A DNA stretch of 64,000 bases from Comamonas thiooxydans (GTDB lineage: Bacteria > Pseudomonadota > Gammaproteobacteria > Burkholderiales > Burkholderiaceae_C). Below the pieces are notes generated by a model. It did not search any database. It was given only the letters and a program-made list of their open reading frames with translations, and was not told the origin of the DNA. The number at the start of each line of letters is the position of its first letter. Positions within the stretch are counted from its first letter, which is position 1. This document shows positions 1 to 9,133 of the stretch, one piece after another. The stretch spans positions 1-64,000 of the forward strand of contig NZ_BBVD01000008.1 in assembly GCF_000964545.1 (NCBI RefSeq), read 5' to 3'. Made by a program: the position numbers and the translations under genes.

Positions 1-144
1 CCACACTCGCCAATCACCGCATTGCGATGCGCAAAGGCATCGTCCTGTACATCCGGGCATTCTTACCAGTCTTGACCGGCATGCTGGGCCTTGCCATCGC
101 CAGCAATCCACCCAGACCAGGTTGCGTCACAAATCAGTTGCACA

Positions 145-164
145 ATACAACTACATAGTTGTAT
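145..164. promoter_or_regulatory. Palindromic operator upstream of the MarR-GNAT gene
   Basis: A perfect inverted repeat with 9-bp arms (ATACAACTA and TAGTTGTAT) and a 2-bp spacer lies 22 bp before the start codon of the MarR-GNAT gene. MarR dimers bind palindromes of this size, and the position is right for autorepression. That it is bound by the adjacent protein is inference. Confidence 0.6.
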
Positions 165-185
165 ATTGCAACCAATATTGATTAG

Positions 186-1145
186 ATGACGCCACAGATG
201 ACCAACACCATGTCTGAAATTGACTCGATTCGAGCCGACTCCCGCGCCCTGGTAAGAGAGCTCGGATTCATGCAGCCGACACTGGCCGCAACGGATTACT
301 CGGCATCGGCTGTGCATGCATTGCTTGAAATCGACGCCCATGAAGGCATGACCTCGGTTCAACTTGTGCAGCTTTTGGGGTTGGAGAAGTCAAGCGTCAG
401 CCGAATGCTTGCGAAGCTGGTTGCAGCAGGAGAGATCAAGGAGGTGGCTGCTATCGATGATGGCCGTTTCAAGCTACTGCAGTTGACGGACCAGGGGCGC
501 AGCACGGTCAGGCAGATTCATTCCTATGGCCAGATGCAGGTGCAAGCTGCGTTTCAGCACCTCAATCGCTCCCAGCAACAGGCGGTTGCGCAGGGCTTGT
601 CTGCATATGCAGGAGCGCTCAAAGCCCATCGCTTGAATATGGCGGAAAAGCAGCAAAGCCCAATCACCGTAAGCGCAGGATATCGCCCCGGACTGGTTGG
701 GCGCATTGCCGAAATGCATGCGGCGTTCTACTCGAAGCACTCCAATTTCGGGCAGTTTTTCGAGAGCCAGGTCGCGACTGGCGCGGCAGAGTTCGCCGGA
801 CGGCTGAACGAGCCATGCAATAGGGTATGGACCGCCCTGCTCAATGACCGAATTGTTGGCTCGCTCGCAATTGACGGCCAGGACCTGGGCGACAACAGAG
901 CCCATCTGCGATGGTTCATCTTGGACGATGGTTGTCGCGGTAGCGGTGTCGGCAGGCAGTTGATGACAGAAGCGATGACATTCTGCGATATACGCGGGTT
1001 CCGTGAAGTCCACCTGTGGACATTCAAAGGCTTGGACGCCGCCCGCAAGCTGTATGAGTCTTTTGGCTTCAAGCTGCACAAGGAGGAACAAGGAGCGCAA
1101 TGGGGAAGCACGGTTACCGAGCAGCAACTCGTTCGCTTGACTTGA
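186..1145 (+). CDS. MarR-type regulator fused to a GNAT acetyltransferase
   Basis: The 319-residue protein joins two domains. Residues 20-145 form a MarR winged helix; the helix-turn-helix is near 56-86 (TSVQLVQLLG then SSVSRMLAKL). Residues 165-319 form a GNAT N-acetyltransferase, with the acetyl-CoA loop at 250-260 (CRGSGVGRQLM). Fusions of this kind are a known family whose small-molecule substrate is usually unknown. The ATG at 186 is preceded only by a weak ribosome site; the 20-bp palindrome just upstream suggests that the protein represses its own gene. It stands alone, with a degraded receptor gene downstream. The role is likely sensing and acetylating a metabolite or toxic compound, but the sequence does not identify it. 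Confidence 0.88.
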   Translation: MTPQMTNTMSEIDSIRADSRALVRELGFMQPTLAATDYSASAVHALLEIDAHEGMTSVQLVQLLGLEKSSVSRMLAKLVAAGEIKEVAAIDDGRFKLLQLTDQGRSTVRQIHSYGQMQVQAAFQHLNRSQQQAVAQGLSAYAGALKAHRLNMAEKQQSPITVSAGYRPGLVGRIAEMHAAFYSKHSNFGQFFESQVATGAAEFAGRLNEPCNRVWTALLNDRIVGSLAIDGQDLGDNRAHLRWFILDDGCRGSGVGRQLMTEAMTFCDIRGFREVHLWTFKGLDAARKLYESFGFKLHKEEQGAQWGSTVTEQQLVRLT

Positions 1146-1307
1146 AATTTCATTGCCGGTTCAAGGACAGCTCCTGGCCGACAGCAGGCGGCAAAGCTGC
1201 TGTGGCGATTTCGCGGTGCGCCATGGGAGCCATGATGCAAATGTAGCGCCCCACCGTGAATGGAGCGATGGCACAGAGCCATTGGCGCGGCGGCTCCGCA
1301 AAGAACA

Positions 1308-1559
1308 GTGGGTGGCAATATCACCTGGCAAACCGAAACCTATTACCAGCAACCCAGCGCTCCGTACTGGCGCGCCACCCAGCCTTCTTATGCCGTGGTG
1401 GGACTGATGGCACGCTACGAAATGGACAAACACTGGTCGATGTCGGTCCACGTGAACAACCTGCTCGACAAGACCTATATGCCGGGTCTGGGCTCTTACG
1501 GCACGGGTGTCTACGGCGATCCGCGCAATGTGCTGGTGACAGTGCGCTACCGCTTCTAA
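1308..1559 (+). pseudogene. TonB-dependent siderophore receptor, C-terminal remnant
   Basis: Only the last 80 or so codons of an outer-membrane TonB-dependent receptor remain. The segment keeps the typical end of a ferric-siderophore barrel: a strand with MARYEMDKHWSM, the NNLLDKTYMPGL motif, then GDPRNVLVTVRYRF with the terminal aromatic residue that closes the barrel, followed by TAA. No plug domain, signal peptide or upstream barrel strands are found in any frame before 1308, so this is a deletion relic. Iron-uptake function is lost. Confidence 0.8.
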
Positions 1560-1723
1560 GGGGCGGGCGTGTAAGGTTCGAAGATGCTGAACGCCGATTG
1601 GCTGTTGAGCATCGCCGTTGCCAATGGCTTCATCTCCCAGTGACCGTTTCCGACAGGTATGGCAGGACGCATATGGTCAATCTGTGACTGTCGCAATACG
1701 TTCCAAGGTGGTTCGGCAAGGTG

Positions 1724-2356
1724 CTATTTCCTTGCTTCAGTCAACATCCGAACGGCCAAGCCGGCGAGAACCGTTCCCATCAGCCATCGCTGGACCAGGA
1801 TCCAGGTCGGACGGCCGGAAAGAAATACTGCTATCGATCCTGCAAGCATGGCAATCGTAGCGTTCACACTGACGCTGATCACAATCTGGGTAAAGCCCAG
1901 AACCAGGGATTGCGAGAGCACGCTGCCATGTTCAGGGCTGATGAATTGAGGCAGCAGGGACAGATACATCACGGCGATCTTCGGGTTGAGAAGATTGGTC
2001 AGGAAGCCCATCAGGAACAGCTTCTTTGGGCCGTCCTGCGGAAGGTTCCTGACTTCGAACGGAGAGCGGCCGCCCGGCTTGACGGCTTGCCATGCTAGAT
2101 AGATCAGGTACAGAGCCCCGCCAATGCGCAACGCATCGTAGGCATAGGGTATCGCCATGACGATCGCCGTAATGCCCAGTGCCGCGCACATCATGTAGAA
2201 CACGAAACCGAGAGCAACTCCCCCCAGGGAGATAAGCCCGGCGGCCCGCCCCTGGCATATCGATCGGGAAATCAAATAAACCATGTTCGGTCCTGGAGTG
2301 AGGACCATTCCAAGGGAAACAAGGCCGAAGGCAAGCCAATTCTCAAAGCCAGGCAT
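1724..2356 (-). CDS. LysE/RhtB family amino acid exporter
   Basis: The 210-residue inner-membrane protein has the family hallmark near its N-terminus, a hydrophobic segment ending in TPGPNMVYL, followed by about five more hydrophobic segments. A second conserved stretch, GFLTNLLNPKIAVMYLSLLP, lies near residues 117-136 and is typical of LysE/RhtB/CmaU exporters. Length matches the family (about 205-215). Such proteins export amino acids or derivatives such as lysine, homoserine or threonine; the substrate cannot be told here. It has no obvious operon partner; the gene before it on the same strand (EamA transporter) is separated by about 80 bp. Confidence 0.9.
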   Translation of the reverse strand: MPGFENWLAFGLVSLGMVLTPGPNMVYLISRSICQGRAAGLISLGGVALGFVFYMMCAALGITAIVMAIPYAYDALRIGGALYLIYLAWQAVKPGGRSPFEVRNLPQDGPKKLFLMGFLTNLLNPKIAVMYLSLLPQFISPEHGSVLSQSLVLGFTQIVISVSVNATIAMLAGSIAVFLSGRPTWILVQRWLMGTVLAGLAVRMLTEARK

Positions 2357-2437
2357 GATGGTTTCTTAAGTGTTGTTGCATTTGAATATATCAGTCGAGG
2401 TCTGCTCCTGGCCGCAAGCAGCAGCACTCGACCCGAA

Positions 2438-3376
2438 TCAGGCTGCCGCAGAGTGAGAGGCTCTCTCCAGTCGTATGCGCCCGATATTCATCAACAACAT
2501 GCCGAAGATGGCCGTAGCGCCGCCACCCAGCAGCGAGCTGGTAATGGGCTCTCCGAGCCAGACGCTGGACAGCAGCATGCCAAACAGCGGCACCAGTGAC
2601 ATATACGCAGCTGCGGCGCCAGCACCCAGCTCCTGGACGCCCTTCAAGTACCAGGCGTAAGCCAATGCCGTAGCACCCAGGGCCAGCGCCACAACGCTGT
2701 ACCAGGCGACGGCAGGGGCTTTTGCCAGGCCAGTCCAGGCGGACGAGCCCTCCAGAGCAATGCTGGCCATAAGAAGCAGTGCAGCGCCAATGAGTGCGGT
2801 TGCCGTCGTCGTGGTCAGCGCATCCACGCGGGTCAGAACAATGCGTCCTATCAGGGTATAGGCAACCCAGCATGCAGCGCAGCCAAGCAGCAGCCACTCT
2901 CCCATGCCGGACGAGGAAGACACCAGCTCCCCCAAAGCACCGCCGCTCAGCGCATACAGGGCGCCCGTCACGGCCAGCCCCAAGCCCAGGCACATGATGG
3001 CATTCACGCGCTCACGAAACAGCAGCGCTGCGAACAGCATGGTCAGGACCGGGTTGAGCGCCACCACCATGGCCGCCTTGCCGGCAGGCACGGTCTTGAG
3101 TGCCAGCAAGAAGAACACGGAGTAGCCCAGCACGCCCACGGCAGAAGCGCAGGCCAGATCCGCCCATTGGCGAGGCCCCAGGGTACGCAATGCACCCATG
3201 CGCCCGCTGCGGTACAGCCACAGCACCAGCAGGAAACCAGCCAGAAAGAAGCGCAGGCTGGCCGCAGCCAGCGGAGGCATGGCTTGCGCGACGATGCGCC
3301 CCCAGGGCCAGGAGGCGCCCCACAGGGCAGCCATGCCGATCAATCCCAAATGGGTGGAAGTTCGTAATGTGTTCAT
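2438..3376 (-). CDS. EamA/DMT family transporter
   Basis: This 312-residue protein has ten predicted membrane segments in two EamA repeats, as expected for drug/metabolite transporters. The N-terminal repeat opens with GLIGMAALWGASWPWGR and the second repeat begins near residue 158 with LLLGCAACWVAYTLIGR. Such proteins export amino acids, nucleosides or other metabolites; the substrate is unknown. It is divergent from a LysR gene with only 51 bp between the two starts, so the regulator very likely controls it. Confidence 0.9.
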   Translation of the reverse strand: MNTLRTSTHLGLIGMAALWGASWPWGRIVAQAMPPLAAASLRFFLAGFLLVLWLYRSGRMGALRTLGPRQWADLACASAVGVLGYSVFFLLALKTVPAGKAAMVVALNPVLTMLFAALLFRERVNAIMCLGLGLAVTGALYALSGGALGELVSSSSGMGEWLLLGCAACWVAYTLIGRIVLTRVDALTTTTATALIGAALLLMASIALEGSSAWTGLAKAPAVAWYSVVALALGATALAYAWYLKGVQELGAGAAAAYMSLVPLFGMLLSSVWLGEPITSSLLGGGATAIFGMLLMNIGRIRLERASHSAAA

Positions 3377-3389
3377 GAGACGTTACTAT

Positions 3390-3400
3390 CTGATAATCAG
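3390..3400. promoter_or_regulatory. Palindrome in the EamA/LysR divergent promoter
   Basis: The 51-bp gap between the divergent starts holds the palindrome CTGAT-A-ATCAG. This fits a LysR-type binding site shared by both promoters. The pairing with the adjacent LysR protein is inferred from position only. Confidence 0.4.
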
Positions 3401-3427
3401 TATTCATCGTCGAATGAGTAAAAGCTC

Positions 3428-4309
3428 ATGACATTCACGCAACTCGAAGTCTTTGCAGCGCTCGCCCGAGTCGGCAGCTTCTCTCGCGCAGCGGGTGTGC
3501 TGGGTATTTCCCAGAGCGGCGTCAGCCATGCCATCAAGCAGTTGGAGACAGAGCTGGGCGTCTCGCTTTTCAAGCGAGAAGGAGTAGCGGCAACACTGAC
3601 CGAAGTGGGCGCCAGGCTACTGAGCCGCGCCAATGACATCCTTCAGCAAAAAGAGGCATTGCAGCAGGAAGCCGATGCGGAGCATGGCATTGCCCGGGGC
3701 ACCTTGCGCATCGCATCTTTTGGCGCCACCTCGTCGCTGCGTCTGCTGCCGAAGCTCCTGGCACGTTTTCAGCAGAAGCACCCCCTGGTCGAGGTGCACA
3801 TTGAGGAAGCCATGGACGACACAGTCGTTCAGTGGCTGCTGGAGCGGCGCGTGGAACTGGGCTTTGTCGTCTTGCCCGACGAGCGCTTTGACACCCTGAC
3901 CCTGGCCGAAGACGAGCTGGTGGCGGTGCTGCCTGCTGCACACCCCCTGGCGTCCCAATCGGCCATTGCTGCCATGAGCTTTCATGGACAGCCCTTTATC
4001 CGTACCAGCGCAGGCTCAGGCCCCCATATCGATGCTTTTTTGGCCAGCCAGGGCGCCTCACCCAGAACTCTGTTCAAGTTTGAGCAGCTCACCTCGATGA
4101 TGGGCTTTGTAGCGCAAGGCGAGGCAGTCACCATTGCCGCACGCCTGGCTCTGCCCGAGCCCCCGGCAGGTGTTGTCTACCGCCCGCTAAAGCCCCGTTG
4201 TCGCCGGAAAATCGCGCTGGCCGCGCTGAGGTTTGACAAGCTCTCGCCCGCTGCTTTGGCTTTTGTCGAGCTGGCCCGGAAAAGCAGAGGCAGCCTGGCG
4301 ATTGAATAA
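3428..4309 (+). CDS. LysR family transcriptional regulator (next to EamA transporter)
   Basis: The 293-residue protein begins MTFTQLEVFAALARVGSFSR, a standard LysR winged helix-turn-helix with recognition region ISQSGVSHAIKQLE near residues 27-40. The C-terminal 200 residues form the periplasmic-binding-protein-like effector domain. It is transcribed away from the EamA exporter gene; LysR proteins commonly activate a divergent target when a co-inducer binds. The inducer is unknown. The gene ends without a clear terminator, and a small membrane protein gene converges on it. Confidence 0.92.
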   Translation: MTFTQLEVFAALARVGSFSRAAGVLGISQSGVSHAIKQLETELGVSLFKREGVAATLTEVGARLLSRANDILQQKEALQQEADAEHGIARGTLRIASFGATSSLRLLPKLLARFQQKHPLVEVHIEEAMDDTVVQWLLERRVELGFVVLPDERFDTLTLAEDELVAVLPAAHPLASQSAIAAMSFHGQPFIRTSAGSGPHIDAFLASQGASPRTLFKFEQLTSMMGFVAQGEAVTIAARLALPEPPAGVVYRPLKPRCRRKIALAALRFDKLSPAALAFVELARKSRGSLAIE

Positions 4310-4474
4310 ACCTCGTCATCCGAAGCAAGTGGTCTCCCGAGTGCCTGGAGCCAAAGGTAGTCTGCAAAGGCCATGCAAGGCAGATTGCCATCTTCGATAA
4401 GGCAGCCAGTCATGGCCGAGCGATGAATGCAAGGTTCATTGCATGACTGGATATCGGCCAAGCAGCCTTCGCCG

Positions 4475-4708
4475 TCATGGCAGGCTCAAGTCCATGCCGA
4501 GCATATTGGCAAGGCCGAAGGTGAACAGCAGCACACACAACAGCGCCAGCATGAAGGCGGCAGCCACCTTGCCGCCCGTGCGCAGCAGCGCGCGCCTGTC
4601 CATCCCCTTCTTGCCTTGGTCGTAATGCCACTTGATGGCGAAGAACATGCATGCGCCGAAGATGAGAACCTTGAACGTAACAAAGATTACAGGGACCCAA
4701 TCGATCAT
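4475..4708 (-). CDS. Small two-helix membrane protein, unknown function
   Basis: A 77-residue protein starting MIDWVPVIFVTFKVLIF. Two hydrophobic helices (about residues 5-24 and 45-68) flank a basic, cytoplasm-like loop with KWHYDQGKKGMDRRALLR, which would place both ends on the same side. An upstream in-frame start at 4738 exists, but the start at 4708 has a GGA-containing ribosome site and gives a natural membrane N-terminus. I do not recognise the family. It is convergent with the LysR gene and divergent from the MocR-type gene. Confidence 0.6.
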   Translation of the reverse strand: MIDWVPVIFVTFKVLIFGACMFFAIKWHYDQGKKGMDRRALLRTGGKVAAAFMLALLCVLLFTFGLANMLGMDLSLP

Positions 4709-4795
4709 TTTGAAAATTTCCAGCCTATGACTTGACACTGTCTACCGTGAGGAACACCGCCCCCCTAGGGAGAGAGGCGAAAACGTCGGCGATTG

Positions 4796-4894
4796 CCATA
4801 CAAGAATGGGGTCGCTACACGCTCTGAGGCATATTACTTAAAAGCAATTTCCATACATTGAGACAAAATGTCTGCGTATGAAAACCATACAAGA
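4796..4894. promoter_or_regulatory. Direct repeats likely bound by the MocR regulator
   Basis: The sequence CCATACAAGA occurs at 4796-4805 and again at 4885-4894, and the shorter CCATACA at 4851-4857. The last copy lies inside the first codons of the regulator. MocR/PdxR proteins usually bind direct repeats near their own promoter, so these are good operator candidates. Confidence 0.5.
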
Positions 4895-6278
4895 TGACAG
4901 TTTGCCAGTTTGGCTGCCGCGATTGGCCGTGCATGGCGGGCCGCGCTTCTTGCAGATTGCGGATGCCTTGCAGTCGGCAATGGCAGACGGTTCGCTGAAA
5001 CCGGGTGATCGTCTGCCCCCGCAGCGCCAGTTGGCAGCACAGCTGAACCTCGACCTGACAACGGTCACGCGCGCATACGACGAAGCCAGACGCCGCCATC
5101 TGCTCGAAGGCCGCGGCGCGCGAGGCACCTATGTCGCAGCACCGAGAATTGAACTGACCTCGGTCCTCGACCTGAGCATGAACACTCCTCCCCCACCCGC
5201 TGGCGTGGACTTCGACGACCTGCTGAAACAAGGCCTTTCTCAGGTAATGATGGGGGCAGACACCGCATTGCTGATGACTTACCACCTGGGCGGAGGAAGC
5301 GACTCCGACCGCAAGGCAGGAGCCAGATGGCTGGAGCCGATGTTTGGAGCTCTGGATTCAGCACAGGTTGTTGTCTGTCCGGGCGCTCAAGCTGCAATTG
5401 CCGCATTGATCCTGGCGCTGACGAAGCCTGGCGATGTGATACTGACAGAGCCAGCAAGTTATCCGGGCCTGCGTACTGCTGCGACCCAGTTCGGCCGGCG
5501 CATCGTTGCGGTGGAAGCGGACCAGCACGGGATGGTGCCCGAGATGCTGGAGCAGGCCTGCCATCAGCACCTGCCTGGGCTGGTCTACCTCAACCCTACA
5601 TTGCAGAACCCGACCGCCATCACCATTCCGGAGCGCCGGCGCAAGGAGCTCGCCAACATCGCGAAGCGCTGCAATGTACGCATTGTCGAAGATGATCCCT
5701 ACTGGCTGCTTGCCGATGCACCGCCACCACCTATTGCCACGTTTGCCCCGGAACAGGTGTCCTACATCTCGACCCTGTCGAAATGCCTGACGCCCGGCTT
5801 GCGTGTCGCCTTCGTGCTCATACGTGACCCGCATGAACGCGAACGTTTCCTGGTCGCGCTCAGGTCATTTGCGCTGATGGTCGCTCCTCTGACGGCCGCA
5901 CTGGCCACACAGTGGATTCTCGACGGTTCGGCTGCTGCTTTGATGGAGGGCGTACGCAAGGAGGCGCGTCTGCGCCACTGGATGGCCAGGGATATTCTTG
6001 CGGGGAGGTACAGCGGCACTGGAGACGGCCTGCATGTATGGCTGGAGTTGCCAGGGTATTGGAACTCCTCACAGCTTGCGCGTGCGGCCGACGGCGAGGG
6101 CATCGCCGTCACGCCGGCGGAGGCATTCGCAACCAGCGCCACCGGCAGCGGCTCCGTCAATGCCATTCGCATCTCGCTGGGCAGCATCAAGGACCGTGGA
6201 CGCTTGCAGACGGGCCTTCAAAAGCTGTCTCATCTGCTTGCACGAAGGCCAGAGCCGTTCAGCGCTGCGGTGGTTTAA
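4878..6278 (+). CDS. MocR-type regulator: GntR domain fused to a PLP aminotransferase fold
   Basis: The 466-residue protein has a GntR winged helix at residues 20-90 (LQIADALQSAMADGSLKPGD then LNLDLTTVTRAYDEARRR), followed by a fold-type I aminotransferase domain. The Schiff-base lysine is in STLSKCLTPGLR near residue 301; the phosphate and pyridine contacts NPT and EDDPYW are also present. MocR proteins use pyridoxal phosphate, or its adduct with an amino acid, as effector rather than for catalysis. The target is unknown: no vitamin B6 or GABA gene is adjacent. Three CCATACA repeats around its start suggest autoregulation. A terminator follows at 6335. Confidence 0.92.
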   Translation: MKTIQDDSLPVWLPRLAVHGGPRFLQIADALQSAMADGSLKPGDRLPPQRQLAAQLNLDLTTVTRAYDEARRRHLLEGRGARGTYVAAPRIELTSVLDLSMNTPPPPAGVDFDDLLKQGLSQVMMGADTALLMTYHLGGGSDSDRKAGARWLEPMFGALDSAQVVVCPGAQAAIAALILALTKPGDVILTEPASYPGLRTAATQFGRRIVAVEADQHGMVPEMLEQACHQHLPGLVYLNPTLQNPTAITIPERRRKELANIAKRCNVRIVEDDPYWLLADAPPPPIATFAPEQVSYISTLSKCLTPGLRVAFVLIRDPHERERFLVALRSFALMVAPLTAALATQWILDGSAAALMEGVRKEARLRHWMARDILAGRYSGTGDGLHVWLELPGYWNSSQLARAADGEGIAVTPAEAFATSATGSGSVNAIRISLGSIKDRGRLQTGLQKLSHLLARRPEPFSAAVV

Positions 6279-6334
6279 GTGCCCGGGAAAGACGGTGCAC
6301 CATTCAGGAGCACCCTCAATGCGGTCGCATCCAG

Positions 6335-6367
6335 GCCGGCTCAACCATCGACTGCGCCGGCTTTTTT
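6335..6367 (+). terminator. Rho-independent terminator after the MocR gene
   Basis: Two GCCGGC arms (6335-6340 and 6356-6361) with a 15-nt loop are followed by six T. It ends the MocR transcript before the diguanylate cyclase gene. Confidence 0.6.
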
Positions 6368-6475
6368 CGCAGAGGACTCATACGGCCGCGACACCGGCTT
6401 CACCGATGACCTTTCCTGACTTTTCGCTCCAGACGTACTTGCTACCATGCTTTCAAAACAGTCTGGAGGGTGTAC

Positions 6476-8164
6476 GTGGGCAAGGCATTACCGCTGCAAG
6501 CTCAGCACAAACAGTCAATGCGCCCCACCGTGCGCATGGCGACACTGGGAATGGCCGTTGCGTGGCTGACCTTGGTGGCTGGTCTGGGGTGGTGGATGTC
6601 ACAGCGAGTCGTGGGTGCAGAGCTGGATCGCCTGGCGGCCAGCGCCGAATATGAAGCCAAGACGACCGCACGCATCATGGATCGGCTGTTCACTGAAATG
6701 TCGAGTGTGGCCAATATGGTGGCGCGCCAGGGCTCGGTGATCCAGCTGGCCACCCGGTATCGCGACGATCCGCCAAGTCTGGCCAGGCTCACGCGCCAGC
6801 AGCGCGCGGCGCAATTCACACAGGATCCGTTGGTGCGCAAGGTCGGCAACTTCATGCATGAACTCTCCAGTGATCTGCGCTATGCCCGCATCTACATGAA
6901 CAACATGTCGGACGACACGGTGACGGCCAGCAACTGGAACGAGCCTGACAGCATCGTGGGCATGATCTACTCTGGCCGTCCCTATCTGATTGATGCATTG
7001 CGTGACGGCAATGGCCATTCGTTCGGTATCGCCCGGCTGAACAAGACACCATCCTATTTTGTAGCCAGCCGCATTGAGAACGAAGACGACATGCCTCTGG
7101 GCTCCGTCACGGTGAAGTTCGATACCCCGGAAATAGCGCTCTACCTGACTGGACACCACATTGCACTGATCGTGGATCGCCAGGGAAGAGTGACCACCGC
7201 TTCGTCCGCTCCATTCATGCTGCGCAATGCGGCAGGGCTTCTTTCGCCGGGTACTGCGCAGTCTTCCAGCACGCCCTCTTCGCCAGACAATGGAGAAGAT
7301 CCAGGAATAGCTCTGGATGTGCAAGCCATGGCCAGCTCCGGCCATGCTGATCAGTGGCTCATCGATGGCAAACCCTATCTGCTGCAGCGTGAGCCGCTAT
7401 CCAAAACACAGTACCAGCTGATCACGATGGCGGCCCTGGATCACCTGCCTGCCATGCGTCGACAGCACTATTGGATGGCAGGGCTGGTGGCGGCGATCGG
7501 CTTGCTTTTCATCCTGCTCTCCAGCCACGTGATCGGGCAAATGGTGGCGCGGCGGCAGGACGAGCGACATGCGGCGAACCATGATGCACTGACCAATCTG
7601 CCGAACCGGCGCAATGTGATGGCCCAACTGGATCGGCTGTTCGCTTTAGCGGGCCGCACGCAGCAATGGGTCCTGGTGGCCTTCATCGATCTGGATGGGT
7701 TCAAGGCGATCAACGACACCTACGGACATGTGGTCGGTGACCAATTCCTCGTCGAAGTCGGCCGGCGCATGTCTGCGGGTTTGCGCAAGAGTGACATGCT
7801 GGGGCGACTAGGTGGTGATGAATTTGTCGTCATCGGGCTGATTGCTCCACCTGGCCCAATGGATCAGGACAAGGCTCTTGAAGCCATGCGCAGTCGATTG
7901 GCACCGCTGCTGATCGGAAGCTATAAATTTGCCGAGTGCAGCTTCGACTACCCAGGAGCCAGCTTTGGCATTGTGAGTGCCGATCCATCCGCCAGCTCTC
8001 CGCAGGCTGTGCTCAAGGAGGCGGATCAGTGCATGTATGCGGACAAACAGGCGCGGCGAGCATCGAAAATGCAGTCGGCCCAAAGTGACTCAACCATTGA
8101 GACACGCGAATTGGCGGAGCGCCTCCAGGCTTCTGCTCCCGACCTTGGCTCTGTGCGAGCCTGA
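6476..8164 (+). CDS. Membrane diguanylate cyclase with periplasmic sensor domain
   Basis: The 562-residue protein makes cyclic di-GMP. An N-terminal membrane helix (about 20-42, AVAWLTLVAGLGWWM) is followed by a periplasmic Cache-like sensor region of about 280 residues, a second membrane helix near 325-345, and a GGDEF domain. The active-site motif GGDEF is intact, and the product-inhibition site RKSD stands exactly five residues before it, so the enzyme should be active and feedback-inhibited. I chose GTG at 6476, because GGAGGG at 6465-6470 is correctly spaced for it and overlaps the alternative GTG at 6470. The ligand of the sensor is unknown. No partner gene is adjacent. Confidence 0.88.
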   Translation: MGKALPLQAQHKQSMRPTVRMATLGMAVAWLTLVAGLGWWMSQRVVGAELDRLAASAEYEAKTTARIMDRLFTEMSSVANMVARQGSVIQLATRYRDDPPSLARLTRQQRAAQFTQDPLVRKVGNFMHELSSDLRYARIYMNNMSDDTVTASNWNEPDSIVGMIYSGRPYLIDALRDGNGHSFGIARLNKTPSYFVASRIENEDDMPLGSVTVKFDTPEIALYLTGHHIALIVDRQGRVTTASSAPFMLRNAAGLLSPGTAQSSSTPSSPDNGEDPGIALDVQAMASSGHADQWLIDGKPYLLQREPLSKTQYQLITMAALDHLPAMRRQHYWMAGLVAAIGLLFILLSSHVIGQMVARRQDERHAANHDALTNLPNRRNVMAQLDRLFALAGRTQQWVLVAFIDLDGFKAINDTYGHVVGDQFLVEVGRRMSAGLRKSDMLGRLGGDEFVVIGLIAPPGPMDQDKALEAMRSRLAPLLIGSYKFAECSFDYPGASFGIVSADPSASSPQAVLKEADQCMYADKQARRASKMQSAQSDSTIETRELAERLQASAPDLGSVRA

Positions 8165-8283
8165 AACAGGCCGGGAGCAAAATTCCGGCTTCACCCGACC
8201 CGCGTTGACGGAAATCCCTCATTGCCACAGGTTTCTTGCCGCCGCATTGTTGTGCCCTCCGCAAACTACCCCAGAGGTGCCCC

Positions 8284-9132
8284 ATGGCTGAACCATCGAC
8301 TCCCGACAAGCAACCGCAACCCGATCCGGCCGAACTCAATGCGTTCTTCCCCTCCCCCTACTCGCTCAGCCAGTTCACGTCGCCCAAGTCCGACCTGAGC
8401 GGCGCCGACTACGCGAAAACCTATCAAGGCAGCAAGAAGATCCTGATGATCGGCGCAGACGAGCGCTACCTGCTGACCGATAACGGCAGCTTTTTCTCCA
8501 CCGGCAACCACCCGGTCGAGACACTGCTGCCCATGTACCACCTGGACAAGGCGGGCTTCGCGTTCGATGTGGCCACGGTGTCGGGAAATCCCGTCAAGTT
8601 CGAGTTCTGGGCAATGCCTTCCGAAGACGAGACGGTCAAGGGCTTCTTCAACAAGTACCACTCGCAATTCAAGGAGCCGCTGCGCCTGTCGACGGTGCTT
8701 GAGCAAGGGCTGGAGCAGTACGCAGCCATCTTCGTCCCCGGCGGGCATGGCGCGCTGATAGGCATCCCCGACAGCCGTGACGTAGGTGCGGTGCTGGAAT
8801 GGGCTGCGGCCAACAACCGGTTCGTCATCTCACTGTGCCACGGACCTGCTGCCTTCCTAGCGGTTGGCGACAGCGACATCTACCGAGGCTACAAGATCTG
8901 CGCCTTCCCCGATGCACTTGATGCGCAGACCCCGGCCATCGGCTACATGCCGGGTCACCTGACCTGGAAGTTCGGCGAAAGGCTCAAGACCCTGGGTTTC
9001 GAGATCGTCAACGACGGCATCTCGGGTGCCGTGCACCGGGACCGCCAGCTGATCACCGGCGACAGCCCTTTGGCTGGCAATGCGCTTGGCAAGCTCGCGG
9101 CCGAAACCTTGCTCAAGGAAGTCACGGCCTGA
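8284..9132 (+). CDS. hchA: Protein deglycase / glyoxalase III HchA (Hsp31)
   Basis: The 282-residue protein of the DJ-1/PfpI superfamily matches Hsp31 in length and order. Key features are the nucleophile elbow SLCHGPAAFL with the catalytic cysteine, PGGHGALIG before it, and the C-terminal ITGDSPLAGNALGKLAAE. HchA converts methylglyoxal to lactate without glutathione, repairs early glycation damage and can hold unfolded proteins. The ATG at 8284 follows an AGAGG site; an ATG 48 bases further upstream lacks one. The LuxR gene starts 1 bp after its stop, so the two are co-transcribed. Confidence 0.95.
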   Translation: MAEPSTPDKQPQPDPAELNAFFPSPYSLSQFTSPKSDLSGADYAKTYQGSKKILMIGADERYLLTDNGSFFSTGNHPVETLLPMYHLDKAGFAFDVATVSGNPVKFEFWAMPSEDETVKGFFNKYHSQFKEPLRLSTVLEQGLEQYAAIFVPGGHGALIGIPDSRDVGAVLEWAAANNRFVISLCHGPAAFLAVGDSDIYRGYKICAFPDALDAQTPAIGYMPGHLTWKFGERLKTLGFEIVNDGISGAVHRDRQLITGDSPLAGNALGKLAAETLLKEVTA

Positions 9133-9133
9133 G

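Noticed and set aside
3..158. A plus-strand frame at the left edge that could be the tail of a membrane protein
   Set aside because: It reads NHRIAMRKGIVLYIRAFLPV, which is protein-like, but the end is odd, it runs into the palindrome, and the start lies outside the window. Too little to support a call.
4177..4461. Minus-strand frame opposite the end of the LysR gene
   Set aside because: Most of it is antisense to the LysR gene and it has no family resemblance. Only a short part lies in the gap.
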